Part shown: one piece after another, positions 8,950 to 18,137 of the stretch
Layout: the number at the start of each line of letters is the position of its first letter
Position numbering within the stretch: the stretch's first letter is position 1
Assembly: GCA_040766325.1 (NCBI GenBank)
Contig: JAXGQR010000012.1
Span: 1-64,000, forward strand
DNA: 64,000 bases
DNA from: Dehalobacterium sp040766325
Lineage (GTDB): Bacteria; Bacillota; Dehalobacteriia; Dehalobacteriales; Dehalobacteriaceae
Direction of reading: 5' to 3'
Notes under the pieces: model-generated
What the model was told of the DNA's origin: nothing
The model's input: the letters and a program-made list of their open reading frames with translations, nothing else
The model's database searches: none
Made by a program: the position numbers and the translations under genes

Positions 8950-9147
8950 TTAAAACGGTGTCACATTCGATGCCTGAGGTCCTCGGTTTCCTTCAACTAT
9001 ATCGAACTCTACCTTCTGCCCTTCATCCAATGTCTTAAATCCTTCTTTTTGAATGGCCGAAAAGTGAACGAAAACATCGCCGCCTTCTTCACTTTCAATA
9101 AAGCCAAACCCTTTTTCTGCGTTAAACCATTTAACAGTTCCTTGCAA
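8950..9147 (-). CDS. Cold-shock protein, CspA family
   Basis: A 65-aa single OB-fold cold-shock domain with both RNA-binding motifs, KGFGFI (RNP1) and VFVHF (RNP2). The length and the start MQGTVKWFNAEKGFGFI are canonical. It acts as an RNA chaperone. The 160-base stretch upstream could be a regulatory leader, as in other csp genes, but no clear cold box was identified. AGGGAGG precedes the ATG at 9147. Confidence 0.95.
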   Translation of the reverse strand: MQGTVKWFNAEKGFGFIESEEGGDVFVHFSAIQKEGFKTLDEGQKVEFDIVEGNRGPQASNVTPF

Positions 9148-9307
9148 TTTAAAATCCTCCCTAATAAATCATTCATTTATACTTATTAAAAAGCAAAACC
9201 AAACATTGCCATGTTCCCAGCTGCTTTTTAGTATGCTCTTAATATTACCACAGTTCAAGATAAAATTGCAAGAAATTATTGGAAATAATTTAAAAATTAA
9301 TAAATCC

Positions 9308-9787
9308 CTATTTTAGCAACTCCGCCACTACTGCTTCGGTAACCTTTTGAAACCCGGCTACAGAAAGTTGGATCTGAACCCCGATCTTACCACCACTTAC
9401 GATGATCTCTTCCAATTCCATGGCCTCCCGGGCTAAAAAAGTTGGATAAGCCTTTTTCATCCCGATGGGAGAACATCCCCCTCTGATATAGCCTGTAAAT
9501 TTTTGGATCTCTTTCACCGGCACCATTTCAACTTTTTTCTCACCGGCTGCCGCTGCAGCTTTCTTTAGATCAAGCTCCCCCTCCACCGGAATGACAAAAA
9601 CATAGATGTTTCTGTTGCGGCCTTCCGTGACTAAGGTTTTATAGACCATCTGAGGATCGCGTCCGATTTTTTGAGCGACAGATATGCCATCTATTTTGCC
9701 ATCACGGTTATCGTAGGTCATTCCTTGATAGGGAACGCCATTTTGGTCAAGAATGCGCATAGCATTGGTTTTAACCTGAGCCATCAT
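9308..9787 (-). CDS. ybaK: Aminoacyl-tRNA deacylase, YbaK/EbsC family
   Basis: 159 aa with the YbaK/ProX editing-domain fold; the family hydrolyses mischarged Cys-tRNA(Pro) and related aminoacyl-tRNAs in trans. The key lysine is in DPQMVYKTLVTEG (about residue 46), and the FTGYIRGGCSPIGMKK segment is the conserved glycine-rich substrate pocket. Two ATGs in tandem (9787 and 9784) follow GGGAGTGG, so the start is uncertain by one codon. It lies 30 bases downstream of the pyridoxamine kinase gene and may be read through from it. Confidence 0.9.
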   Translation of the reverse strand: MMAQVKTNAMRILDQNGVPYQGMTYDNRDGKIDGISVAQKIGRDPQMVYKTLVTEGRNRNIYVFVIPVEGELDLKKAAAAAGEKKVEMVPVKEIQKFTGYIRGGCSPIGMKKAYPTFLAREAMELEEIIVSGGKIGVQIQLSVAGFQKVTEAVVAELLK

Positions 9788-9816
9788 TTACCACTCCCTT
9801 AATATGCTAAGCCTGT

Positions 9817-10698
9817 TTAATCGATGATCTCATAACTGCTAATGATAAAAGGCATGTTGAGGTTTGCTAACACCCGTTCTAAGAGGACACCTTCTCGCTT
9901 GGGATAAGAAGCTCCGTAACTGGCTCTAATGGCGGCAGTAATAAACTGCACACCTCGATCCAGGGCAATGGGCAGGTTATCCCCCTGAAGCAAGCTGCCC
10001 ACTAAAACACTGGTAAAGACATCTCCGGCACCGGGATAATGAGCCGGAATATATACACAGCTCACCTTCCAGTAACGATCGTCTTCTCTGTTATAGGCCA
10101 TGACATTGGTGGTTTTAGTATCCGCACAAGCAGGAGCACTGGTGATAATTACCTTTTCGGGACCCATTTGAGATAATTCAAAAAGCCATTTTTTCAGATC
10201 TTTGATGCCAATGTTCAAATCATAGGTTTGATTTAAAAGATAGGCGGCTTCAGTAAAATTGGGGGTAATAACATCCGCCTTTTTTACTAATTTTTTCATT
10301 TCTTTTTTCATCTCTACCGTCATGGTACTGTAAAGATGACCATTATCCCCCAGAACCGGATCGACCACCACTAAAGTATCTGATTTTTGGCCAAAATTAT
10401 CAATAAATTCGGAAATAATGCCGATTTGTTTTGAGGAACCTAAAAATCCGGTATAAATACAATCGAAATCCAGATCTAGTTGTTTCCAATGCTCAAAAAA
10501 AGCGGGTAGAGAATCCGTTAAATCCACAAAGGAATACTGTTCAAACCCTCCTGTATGCGTTGATAATACTGCCGTGGGTACAGAACAAACCTGCATCCCC
10601 ATGGTAGACAAAATTGGTACCACCACCGCTAAAGATGATCGTCCAAAACCGGATAAATCATGGATCGCGGCAACTCTTTGTACAGATCTTTTGCTCAT
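9817..10698 (-). CDS. Pyridoxamine/pyridoxal kinase, PdxY-like
   Basis: 293-aa ribokinase-fold kinase. The N-terminal IHDLSGFGRSSL and STMGMQVCSVPTAVLSTHTGGF are typical of pyridoxal kinases. DPVLGDNGHLYST and the anion-hole motif PGAGDVFTS supply the catalytic centre. It phosphorylates B6 vitamers for PLP salvage. Its start is 10 bases after the stop of the penicillin-binding protein gene, so it may be the last cistron of that cell-wall transcript or use an internal promoter. Confidence 0.87.
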   Translation of the reverse strand: MSKRSVQRVAAIHDLSGFGRSSLAVVVPILSTMGMQVCSVPTAVLSTHTGGFEQYSFVDLTDSLPAFFEHWKQLDLDFDCIYTGFLGSSKQIGIISEFIDNFGQKSDTLVVVDPVLGDNGHLYSTMTVEMKKEMKKLVKKADVITPNFTEAAYLLNQTYDLNIGIKDLKKWLFELSQMGPEKVIITSAPACADTKTTNVMAYNREDDRYWKVSCVYIPAHYPGAGDVFTSVLVGSLLQGDNLPIALDRGVQFITAAIRASYGASYPKREGVLLERVLANLNMPFIISSYEIID

Positions 10699-10708
10699 TT
10701 TTCTCCCC

Positions 10709-12166
10709 CTATATCATTCCCTGCTCTTTAAGCCATTGGATCATTAGTTCCCTGGCGATGGGTGCCGCCTGTTTTCCTCCGGTGGAACCACTATATTCTA
10801 AGAGTACCGCCACAGCAATCTGAGGATTTTCCGCCGGCGCAAAGCCGATGAACCAGGTATGCTCTTTTTCATCTTCCACAATGCTTAATTCATTTTGTGC
10901 CGTCCCGGTTTTGCCTCCTACACCAATGCCGAAAATTTGCGCGTTACTCCCCGTTCCCCTATCTACCACAGTCAACATCATTTCTTTCACACGATCGGCA
11001 TACTCTGCCTCCGCCAGGCGATAAAAAACGTTAGGCTCCTGTCTTTTAACGACAAAGCCGTTAGCACTGATCACTTTATCAACCAAATAAGGCTTCATCA
11101 CTAGACCGTGATTGGCGATACCGGCGGTGATCATCGCCATTTGTAATGGAGAGACCAGGATTTTTCCCTGACCGATAGCTACAGCTGCTTGATCAGTTTC
11201 ACTCATACTTTGATAGCTAAAACGACTGGTGCTAACTGGAATGTCAAAGGGAATACTTTTACCCAAACCCACTTCTTGAGCTAAATCCTCAAGATGACCT
11301 TCTCCTAATTCCACCCCCAAAGAGGCAAAGTACGTATTGCTGGAAACAGCTAAAGCCCTCTCCAGATCCAGGATACCATGGGCTGTGCCTCCGTGATTTC
11401 CGATCTTTTTACCGTCAATGATCACACTACCCTGATCATTAAAGTTTTCCATAGCCAACCCTGTTTCCAAGGCCTTTAAGCTTACCGCCACCTTAAAAGT
11501 GGATCCCGGTACATACAATCCTTGGGTCGCCCGAGGAAGCAGGGGATTTTCTTCAGATTCAATCAGTTCGCTCCAGTTTTCATTTAAACTTTCATTATTG
11601 GGATCAAAATCCGGCTTACTAACGAGAGCCAAGACCTCCCCGGTCTGAGGCTGCAGGGCAACCACAGCTCCGTTTCTATTACCTAATAATTCGGAGGCTC
11701 TTTTCCCCAATTGATGATCCAGAGTCAGATAAAGGTTATTACCTACACTTTTCGTTCCAGTGATCTTGTCTCTTAAATCGGTCACCGGGTTCAAAGGATT
11801 AATATTTGATAATTGGTCGTTATATTTAGATTCCAGCTGCGTTTTACCATAGGATACAGAATTATAACCGATTACATGGCTATAAAGAGCACCAAAGGGA
11901 TAGCTGCGTATTTGTTTTTCTCCAGCCATTTCACTCTGAGCCAGGGCTACCCCTTTGCGATCGAATATGGTACCCCGTAAAACCTTATCCTCCCTAGCCC
12001 ATTGACGACGATTGTAGGAGCTGGCCATAATATTTTCTTTGCCAAAGAGTTCAAAATAAGTTATATAACCAATTAAGGTGATAAAGAGCACGCTCATTAA
12101 TACTAAAACATTAATTGTCCTTTTCTGCCGCTTCAGCATCCGGGACTTTTTCTCCATCTTGTTCAT
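10709..12166 (-). CDS. Penicillin-binding protein, class B transpeptidase
   Basis: 485 aa. An N-terminal membrane anchor (about residues 17-40) is followed by a transpeptidase domain with all three motifs: STFK (PGSTFKVAVSLKAL), SSN (AVSSNTYFASLG) and KTG (GGKTGTAQNEL). It cross-links peptidoglycan outside the membrane. It lacks a large N-terminal dimerisation domain, like the short PbpA proteins partnered with RodA/FtsW. Its start (ATG 12166, after GGAGGAGC) lies 56 bases inside the FtsW/RodA gene, so translation is coupled. This is the FHA - SEDS - PBP arrangement known from many Gram-positives. Confidence 0.92.
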   Translation of the reverse strand: MNKMEKKSRMLKRQKRTINVLVLMSVLFITLIGYITYFELFGKENIMASSYNRRQWAREDKVLRGTIFDRKGVALAQSEMAGEKQIRSYPFGALYSHVIGYNSVSYGKTQLESKYNDQLSNINPLNPVTDLRDKITGTKSVGNNLYLTLDHQLGKRASELLGNRNGAVVALQPQTGEVLALVSKPDFDPNNESLNENWSELIESEENPLLPRATQGLYVPGSTFKVAVSLKALETGLAMENFNDQGSVIIDGKKIGNHGGTAHGILDLERALAVSSNTYFASLGVELGEGHLEDLAQEVGLGKSIPFDIPVSTSRFSYQSMSETDQAAVAIGQGKILVSPLQMAMITAGIANHGLVMKPYLVDKVISANGFVVKRQEPNVFYRLAEAEYADRVKEMMLTVVDRGTGSNAQIFGIGVGGKTGTAQNELSIVEDEKEHTWFIGFAPAENPQIAVAVLLEYSGSTGGKQAAPIARELMIQWLKEQGMI

Positions 12167-13424
12167 AAAGCTCCTCCTCTTCCATAAACTTAGATGAGGA
12201 AATACTCTGCAAAATCCCTAAGGCAAGAAAGCTGGAGGTTAAAGAACTTCCGCCATAGCTGATAAAAGGTAAGGTGATGCCTGTTAAGGGAATCAGTTTT
12301 ATGACACCACCAATAATAATAAAGGTTTGATAACCAAACATCAAGGAAATACCCAAAGCAATATATCGATGGAAAGTGTTTTTTAGACCCAAGGCGATTT
12401 TTAATCCCCGGTAGACCAAAATAAAATACAATAAAATTACTGCGATACCGCCGAAAATCCCCATTTCCTCGCAAATAGCGGAAAAGATAAAATCTGTATG
12501 TACTTCCGGTATATAATGCGGCTGACCCAATCCTAGACCGCTACCCCAAAGTCCCCCGGAACCAATGGCAAAAAGGGATTGAGCAATTTGATAGCCCTTT
12601 ACTGCAATATCAGACCAGGGGTTGATCCAAGCGGCAATCCGTACCTGAACATAATGCAGGGTGGCCACCCCGATAATACCTCCCAAAAATAATAAGGCCC
12701 CATTCAAGTACAAAAATCTCCGATCTTCTTCATAAATATAGACTATTGTTAAATAAATCAAAAGTAATACCAGGATGGTCCCTAACTCTCTTTGGAGCAC
12801 CAGTAATCCCATTTGAAAATAGGCCAGCCCCATAAATACCCATTTGCTCGCCAGGTTAATTTTTGTCCCGAATATCTTTAAACTATTAATGGCAAACTTA
12901 TCCGGCTGGGCATAATAAGCAGCAATAAAAAACACAAAGACCAGTTTCATAATTTCCGAAGGCTGATAGCTAAAATCACCGATATAAATCCAGTTGGTAG
13001 CACCCTTCACCTGACTGCCAAAAAACATGGTCAAAAGGAAAAGAATCAGGTAAAATACCGGGTAGAGATAGCGCAGATGCTCCCAAAAGTCTAGCTTACG
13101 GTAAATAAATGAGGCAATAAAAAAGACCACATTGCCTAAGATAAACCAAATAATTTGTTTTCTGCCTAATTCAGGATCGAGGCGAAAAAGCATGATAATC
13201 CCCAGCGTACATAACATGGAGACTATTAAAAACAGGATTTCATCTTCAAACTTAAAATTAATTACCAAGATATTCGCCAAATAAATAATGAAAATCACCA
13301 CACCGCCGGCGATAAGAATATCTCGGTTTAAAGGCTCCTGATAAAAATATAAAAGGCCAAAAGCGATGATATTAATTAAGGCAATAATATTAACGGGGCT
13401 TTGATATTTTTTGAGCAAGGGCAT
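12111..13424 (-). CDS. FtsW/RodA/SpoVE family SEDS protein
   Basis: 437 aa with about ten membrane helices, a SEDS peptidoglycan glycosyltransferase that polymerises lipid II. Conserved pieces include FQPSEIMKLVFVFFIAAYYA, LGTILVLLLIYLTIV, the long extracellular loop with GLGLGQPHYIPEVHTDFIFSAICEEMG and GITLPFISYGGSSL. It overlaps the PBP gene by 56 bases, and the two probably work as a polymerase-crosslinker pair. Whether it serves elongation, division or spores cannot be decided from sequence alone. Confidence 0.93.
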   Translation of the reverse strand: MPLLKKYQSPVNIIALINIIAFGLLYFYQEPLNRDILIAGGVVIFIIYLANILVINFKFEDEILFLIVSMLCTLGIIMLFRLDPELGRKQIIWFILGNVVFFIASFIYRKLDFWEHLRYLYPVFYLILFLLTMFFGSQVKGATNWIYIGDFSYQPSEIMKLVFVFFIAAYYAQPDKFAINSLKIFGTKINLASKWVFMGLAYFQMGLLVLQRELGTILVLLLIYLTIVYIYEEDRRFLYLNGALLFLGGIIGVATLHYVQVRIAAWINPWSDIAVKGYQIAQSLFAIGSGGLWGSGLGLGQPHYIPEVHTDFIFSAICEEMGIFGGIAVILLYFILVYRGLKIALGLKNTFHRYIALGISLMFGYQTFIIIGGVIKLIPLTGITLPFISYGGSSLTSSFLALGILQSISSSKFMEEEELYEQDGEKVPDAEAAEKDN

Positions 13425-13435
13425 GAACCTTCACC

Positions 13436-13888
13436 TCATTTTTGTTCCGTGACAAATAAAAATTCCAGTTGTCCAAAAGAAATTTTGTCGCCGTTTTTCA
13501 GTAAGACCGGTCCGGAAACCGGCAGGCCATTTAGCATAGAACCATTCTTACTGCCCAAATCCTCTAAGTAATAGACACCCTCCGACTGCCAGATGCGCAC
13601 ATGCTCACTAGAGATATAAGGATCTTTAAGCACAATTTCATTTTTGGGGGAACGACCGATGGTATTTTTCTCCCGCAGATTATAAATTTCCTCTACCTTA
13701 AATCCCAGCTGATCCCGGCGATTAATCAATTTAAGATAGGGTTGATTGGAAAAAGCAGGAGATGGTCCCCGTTGCATCACGCTGATATCCAAATAGATCA
13801 GACGGGCAATCCAAAAAATAAATAGGTAAATTAAAATTGTAAAAACATATTTCAATATGGAAGAAATCAATTCAAAAATAGCCCGCAC
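13436..13888 (-). CDS. FHA-domain membrane protein
   Basis: 150 aa: one N-terminal membrane helix (about residues 8-30), then a forkhead-associated domain (GRSPKNEIVLKDPYISSEHVRIW, DLGSKNGSMLNGLPV). FHA domains bind phosphothreonine. The gene heads the operon with FtsW/RodA and PBP, as FhaB does beside RodA-PbpA in actinobacteria, so it may link a Ser/Thr kinase signal to wall synthesis; no kinase gene is in the window. The start is probably the GTG at 13888, after AAGGAAAGG. Confidence 0.86.
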   Translation of the reverse strand: MRAIFELISSILKYVFTILIYLFIFWIARLIYLDISVMQRGPSPAFSNQPYLKLINRRDQLGFKVEEIYNLREKNTIGRSPKNEIVLKDPYISSEHVRIWQSEGVYYLEDLGSKNGSMLNGLPVSGPVLLKNGDKISFGQLEFLFVTEQK

Positions 13889-14049
13889 CCCTTTCCTTGG
13901 CGTAATTAAGACAATAACACTTCTTAGAAAGAATTATACACATTATTTACGAAATTAAACAGAGTTCCAAGCATCAGATCACACTTTTTCCCTTAGGTGC
14001 CGAGAAAAATTATCGAAAAATAAGGGATAGTTCGTACTTAATAAAAAAT

Positions 14050-14073
14050 GCGGGTATCCTTTGGGATACCCGC
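14050..14073 (-). terminator. Terminator of the bL25 gene
   Basis: Stem GCGGGTATCC (14050-14059) and GGATACCCGC (14064-14073), followed on the minus strand by ATTTTTTAT. It lies 40 bases after the bL25 stop. Confidence 0.82.
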
Positions 14074-14112
14074 TTGCTGTTTTCTGATTCATCAACACCG
14101 TTTTTAAGCTGT

Positions 14113-14727
14113 TTATTCTTCCCCGGCATTGGCTTCCCCGGCGGCTCCGGTTTCTTCTGTTTCAGTTTCTTCTTCCTCAGCTACGCTTTCTTTCCTAGCT
14201 TTAATAACCGCATAGATTTCATCTTCCGGATCGTTATTTTTGATTTCCGGATCCAAGGCAAAATCCTGGAAGGTAATAGTATCCCCTGATTCGCGCTCCG
14301 AAACATCAACAACAATTTGATTAGGCATGATCGTCATCTTACCAATTACTTCTACTTCATGTTTCATCGGCTGCAAGAGTAACACTCTTTTATCCAATTC
14401 TTCGATTCCGATGTAAGTGATCGGGAGAAGTATTTTAACCTCCTGATCCTGAGAAACCATCTGCACGTCAATATGTAAGATTTTATCTTCCACAGGATGT
14501 TTCTGAACATCTCTAACAAAGCCAAACTTTTCTTCGTTATCCATACTTACCCAAACCGTGGCGTTATGTCCATATTTAGCTAGGATTTTTTTCAAAGGTA
14601 GATTCTGAAAACTGACAGATATGGCCTCTTCTCCTTTACCGTAAAGAACCCCAGGCACAAGCCCCTGAGCCCGAGTTGCTTTTGGTTTACCCGTCCTTCT
14701 TTCAGCCTGTAAAATAACTTTTTCCAT
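14113..14727 (-). CDS. rplY: Large ribosomal subunit protein bL25, Ctc-type
   Basis: About 204 aa. The N-terminal half is the 5S rRNA-binding L25 domain (VILQAERRTGKPKATRAQGLVPGVLYG, HIDVQMV). The C-terminal half is the Ctc/TL5 domain with an acidic low-complexity tail (EEEETETEETGAAGEANAGEE). I chose the ATG at 14727, which has AAGGAG 9 bases upstream; an ATG at 14796 would add 23 residues unlike the family. It binds 5S rRNA in the central protuberance, and the long Ctc form is also a general-stress protein in Bacillus. Confidence 0.92.
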   Translation of the reverse strand: MEKVILQAERRTGKPKATRAQGLVPGVLYGKGEEAISVSFQNLPLKKILAKYGHNATVWVSMDNEEKFGFVRDVQKHPVEDKILHIDVQMVSQDQEVKILLPITYIGIEELDKRVLLLQPMKHEVEVIGKMTIMPNQIVVDVSERESGDTITFQDFALDPEIKNNDPEDEIYAVIKARKESVAEEEETETEETGAAGEANAGEE

Positions 14728-14861
14728 TATACGTAAACTCCTTTCATTTGTGAAGATGAGGCTAAAATCAATAATATAGTTTGAAATTACAACCATTATA
14801 CATTATTTCCCCTACTTATTCAAATAATAAGCATATTCTCAAAGGAAAGGCAGGTATAAAT

Positions 14862-15032
14862 ATGGCGAAAGCAGGAATGCGCAGACCCAATCCGCATGAA
14901 CCCAATGGAACGGAAAGCAATAAAAAAATGCATAAAGAAAAAAATGAGTTTGGTCCTGTTCCCGAAATTCAAGGTAAAGCAAAAAAAGGACATGTAAAAG
15001 CCAGTCCCGTTACGGAGGTAGATAAATCATGA
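14862..15032 (+). CDS. Small hydrophilic conserved-looking protein
   Basis: 56 aa starting MAKAGMRRPNPHEPNG, very rich in Lys, Asn, Pro and Gly, with no hydrophobic core, signal peptide or cysteine. That composition resembles small spore-core proteins, but I cannot place it in a known SASP family. AGGAAAGGCAGG precedes the ATG, about 10 bases away. Its stop overlaps the ATG of the next small ORF (ATGA), so the two are translationally coupled. Confidence 0.65.
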   Translation: MAKAGMRRPNPHEPNGTESNKKMHKEKNEFGPVPEIQGKAKKGHVKASPVTEVDKS

Positions 15033-15163
15033 CCAAGGACAGTCAGCCGGACAACAAAAAAGCCAGAAAAGAAAAAAGTCGGGGGCTAACCCCTTTAACC
15101 AGGGAGGCACAAAATCATAACCCCAACTCCAAAAAACAATCTATTCCCCGCAATGATGTTTAA
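15029..15163 (+). CDS. Second small hydrophilic protein, coupled to the first
   Basis: 44 aa starting MTKDSQPDNKKARKEKSRGL and ending in a polar NPNSKKQSIPRNDV tail. It starts inside the previous stop codon (ATGA overlap at 15029-15032), with GGAGG (15014-15018) 10 bases upstream. The Asn/Lys/Gln-rich composition is like minor acid-soluble spore proteins. The function is unknown; the overlap and ribosome site are the main evidence that it is real. Confidence 0.6.
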   Translation: MTKDSQPDNKKARKEKSRGLTPLTREAQNHNPNSKKQSIPRNDV

Positions 15164-15230
15164 GGATTTTTTTATTTCTGAAAAGCTGTTACAATAAGGG
15201 CAAAGGATAAAGAAAAGGAACTTTAAATGA

Positions 15231-16472
15231 ATGATGCAAATGAAACATCATGTTATTGTGGCGGGAGGCGGGGCATCAGGAATGATGGCAGCCATTGTTG
15301 CCCGACGCCATGGAGCCAAAGTAACCCTTTTGGAAAGAAACCCTCGGGTAGGCAAAAAAATTCTCGCCACGGGAAACGGCCGTTGTAATTACACAAATAT
15401 CAATACTGCTCTTAGCTGCTATCAGGGGAACAACCCCCATTTTGCCCAAGAGACCCTAACACAATTTGATGTAACAAAAACTATTGAATTTTTTGAAAAA
15501 TTGGGCATTGCGCACAAAATCGAAGACTTGGGAAAGGTTTTTCCCCGATCGGATCAAGCCTCCAGCGTATTGGATGTTTTGCTTTACGAATTGCAAGCCC
15601 TTTCGGTGGAGATTCTTTGTGATAGTTTTGTGGAAAAAATCAGGCGGAAAAACGGTATCTTTAAAATAAAGCTAAAAAATGGCACCACCCTAACAGGGGA
15701 CAGGGTCATCTTGGCCTCTGGGGGGAAGGCTATGCCGTCAAGTGGATCCGACGGCAGCGGCTACCCCTTAGCTCAGGATCTGGGCCATACCGTAACGCCG
15801 CTCTTTCCCGGCCTGGTGCAGTTAAAGCTGTCCGGAAATTTCTTTAAACAAATTGAAGGGGTTAAATTTGTCGGCAAAGCGGAACTTATACATCAAGAAA
15901 AAGTGGTGGCTTGGGACCGAGGCGATATTCTTTTTGGTAACTACGGGGTTTCCGGTCCCCCAATTTTGCAAATCAGCAGGAAAGCCGGTGCAATACTTGA
16001 GAAAAACCAGATAGCACAATTGAAGCTTTCCATCATCGATCATCTGTCACAAGAGGAACTATCCGAGCTCTTAACAAAGCGCTTCCAAAACAGCGGAACA
16101 AAAACCTTATTCTTCAGCCTGGTCGGTCTAATTAACAAAAGATTAATTCCTGTGCTCCTGAAAGAATCAGGTATCTCAGATATCAAAGTCCCGGCGATTG
16201 GTATTTCTTCCCACGAGGTGAAGAAAATTGCCACCATATTAACGGATTGGAGATTTGTCATCACGGGAACCAAAGGATGGCCTCATGCCCAAGTAACGGC
16301 AGGAGGTATAAACACTAAGGAAATAAACCCCCAAAGTATGGAATCCAAGCTGGTTCCCGGCCTATATTTTGCCGGTGAGATCATAGATATTGACGGCATG
16401 TGCGGCGGCTATAATCTTCAATGGGCCTGGTCTTCCGGCTTTGTTGCCGGAAGACATGCGGCCCTAAGGTGA
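15231..16472 (+). CDS. BaiN/HI0933-type FAD-dependent oxidoreductase
   Basis: 413-aa flavoprotein. The N-terminal Rossmann motif VIVAGGGASGMMAAIVARRHGAKVTLLER binds FAD. ILATGNGRCNYTN and the C-terminal PGLYFAGEIIDIDGMCGGYNLQWAWSSGFVAG are signatures of the HI0933/BaiN family. Characterised members reduce flavins or bile-acid enones; the physiological role of most is unknown. AAAAGGA lies 11 bases before ATG 15231, and a further in-frame ATG lies at 15240. It is followed by a strong terminator. Confidence 0.88.
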   Translation: MMQMKHHVIVAGGGASGMMAAIVARRHGAKVTLLERNPRVGKKILATGNGRCNYTNINTALSCYQGNNPHFAQETLTQFDVTKTIEFFEKLGIAHKIEDLGKVFPRSDQASSVLDVLLYELQALSVEILCDSFVEKIRRKNGIFKIKLKNGTTLTGDRVILASGGKAMPSSGSDGSGYPLAQDLGHTVTPLFPGLVQLKLSGNFFKQIEGVKFVGKAELIHQEKVVAWDRGDILFGNYGVSGPPILQISRKAGAILEKNQIAQLKLSIIDHLSQEELSELLTKRFQNSGTKTLFFSLVGLINKRLIPVLLKESGISDIKVPAIGISSHEVKKIATILTDWRFVITGTKGWPHAQVTAGGINTKEINPQSMESKLVPGLYFAGEIIDIDGMCGGYNLQWAWSSGFVAGRHAALR

Positions 16473-16500
16473 GACTTCTAGCAGCGAAAAATTCCCCACA

Positions 16501-16549
16501 AAAAATGACAGGGCATTGTCTGATAAAGATTCAACGCCCTGTCATTTTT
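16501..16549 (+). terminator. Terminator after the BaiN-type gene
   Basis: 14-bp stem AAAAATGACAGGGC (16501-16514) and GCCCTGTCATTTTT (16536-16549) with a 21-base loop, continuing into a T run. Confidence 0.82.
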
Positions 16550-17202
16550 TACTCCTTTGTTTCATGCTTTCCTGACTCACTTCCTGCCTTTTCCTCTCTA
16601 TATATATAAATAAGCTCCAACGAACCTTTATCAACTTCCCGCTAACACGATCCGCCACTTTTGTTTCCTCATTTAACACGATCTCATAAGCTCTGTATCT
16701 TCCAGGTGATACGATTGCTCATCTTCTGCTTCGGCCTGACTTAATTTCAGCATCAGCTTCCATTTTATCAGTACCGGTGCAGCCTCTGGCACCGCCCCTA
16801 ATCCGATTTTCGAATCTTGATTACTTGATTCCTCAGTACTTATAACAAAGTGTAATGTTTCGTTTCCGTTTTGCATCCATGTTGGCCTTCCGTTTTAGGA
16901 ATTCCTTGGAGCTTGCTTAAATATTACTATACCTCCCCATAAAAAGTCAATTTTCAAATACAGGCAAATTCCCTGATTATTGTCTGAATTTATTGAATTT
17001 TATAGTTTTCTGTTTAATTTGCTTTGTGTTTTCCCTCCTTCTTATTTATCACCCATTAATTTTTTTATTCTTGCGCCATTACGCCGCTGCAACAAATTGG
17101 TACCAAATTATCCTCTCTTGCAGCAATTTTTATGGTATAATGTTTCTGATTATCTCAAAAATGGCCGTCTAAAGAAGATATCAATTCTGTTTGTAGGGGG
17201 TT
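16550..17202. other. Gene-poor stretch with a possible decayed minus-strand ORF
   Basis: No confident gene. On the minus strand a 67-codon ORF runs 16876-16673 (MQNGNETLHFVIS...). A different frame, starting at ATG 16880, reads protein-like for about 125 codons down to about 16550 but holds three stops; its last part includes GRYRAYEIVLNEETKVADRV. This could be a decayed small gene or chance. The plus strand has TATAAT at 17136-17141 upstream of the kinase-fusion gene, without a well-spaced -35 box. Confidence 0.3.
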
Positions 17203-18137
17203 ATGATTTTGCATTTTATTACAATTTCAAGACAAACAGGAAGCTTCGGAGAAGAAATCACAGAACTTTTGGCACAAAAATTAAATTTGCCCATCATCAC
17301 CAGGGATATGGTGATGAACCAATGGCTTCCGGAAGTTGCAAACAAGCATGAACTCCATATGTTAGCGGAAAGCCCTGGTTTTTACCTCAGCATGACGGAA
17401 CAAGGTATCACCTTTGCCCAATACCTAGAGCAGAAACTGGTGGATTTCATTGAGATCCAACCTTCCATTATCGTCGGATTGGGAGCGCAAATAATCTTTG
17501 CCCAACATCCTCACGCTCTTCATGTGCGCATTATCGCCTCCCAAGAGGTCCGTACCAGAAGAATTATGGCTTCCCATAGTCTCGAAAAAAAAGATGCGGA
17601 AAGATTTCTGGAGCTCTCCGATCGCAAGCATAAACGATATATCTCAACTCTTTTCCAAAAAGATTGGTCAGACCCGGGCCTCTACCATTTAACATTAAAC
17701 ACGGATAATTTTCAGATGGACGAAGCCGCCTCCTTGTTACACTATTTGGTAATTAATAAACAAGAATCTCTTGTTCCCAGGGAAGATAAAGAGAGTCTCG
17801 CAGCAAAGCCGATAGTTTTTAAACACCCCTCTGAAGAAGAATTTGCAAAAATTCTTAACATGTATAACCTGGAATGGGAATATGAGCCCAGAACCTTTCC
17901 TATTGAATGGGATGCAGAAGGAAATGTAAAGATGGCCTTTTCTCCTGATTTTTATCTGCCTAAATTTGATACCTATATTGAGCTGACCACCATGAATCAA
18001 AAATATGTTTCCGAAAAAAGAAAAAAGTGGCCTTACTCAAAAAACTTTATCCCGGAACCAATATTAATATAATTTTTAAAAATGATTATTACACCCTCCT
18101 TAAGAGGTTTGGACTGCAGAAAGGAGTTGAAAGCTAA
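17203..18137 (+). CDS. Cytidylate kinase-like protein with nuclease-like C-terminus, frameshifted
   Basis: Residues 1-185 match the cytidylate-kinase-like P-loop family (ITISRQTGSFGEEITELLAQKL, then IVGLGAQIIFAQHPHALHVRIIAS). Residues about 215-300 (FAKILNMYNLEWEYEPRTFPIEW, FSPDFYLPKFDTYIELTTMNQK) look like a PD-(D/E)xK restriction-endonuclease-type fold. The frame as given stops at 18072 (289 aa). Shifting at the A-rich run about 18015-18028 continues VALLKKLYPGTNINIIFKND to a stop at 18135-18137 that overlaps the hpt start codon, as expected for a coupled pair. The break is therefore an indel near the 3' end. The substrate is unknown. Confidence 0.72.

Noticed and set aside
14727..14796. 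Longer N-terminus for bL25
   Set aside because: The extra 23 residues have no counterpart in the family, and the ribosome site fits the ATG at 14727.
17097..17141. Sigma-A promoter for the kinase-fusion gene
   Set aside because: TATAAT at 17136 is good, but the nearest -35-like hexamers are 12 or 33 bases away, outside the usual spacing.
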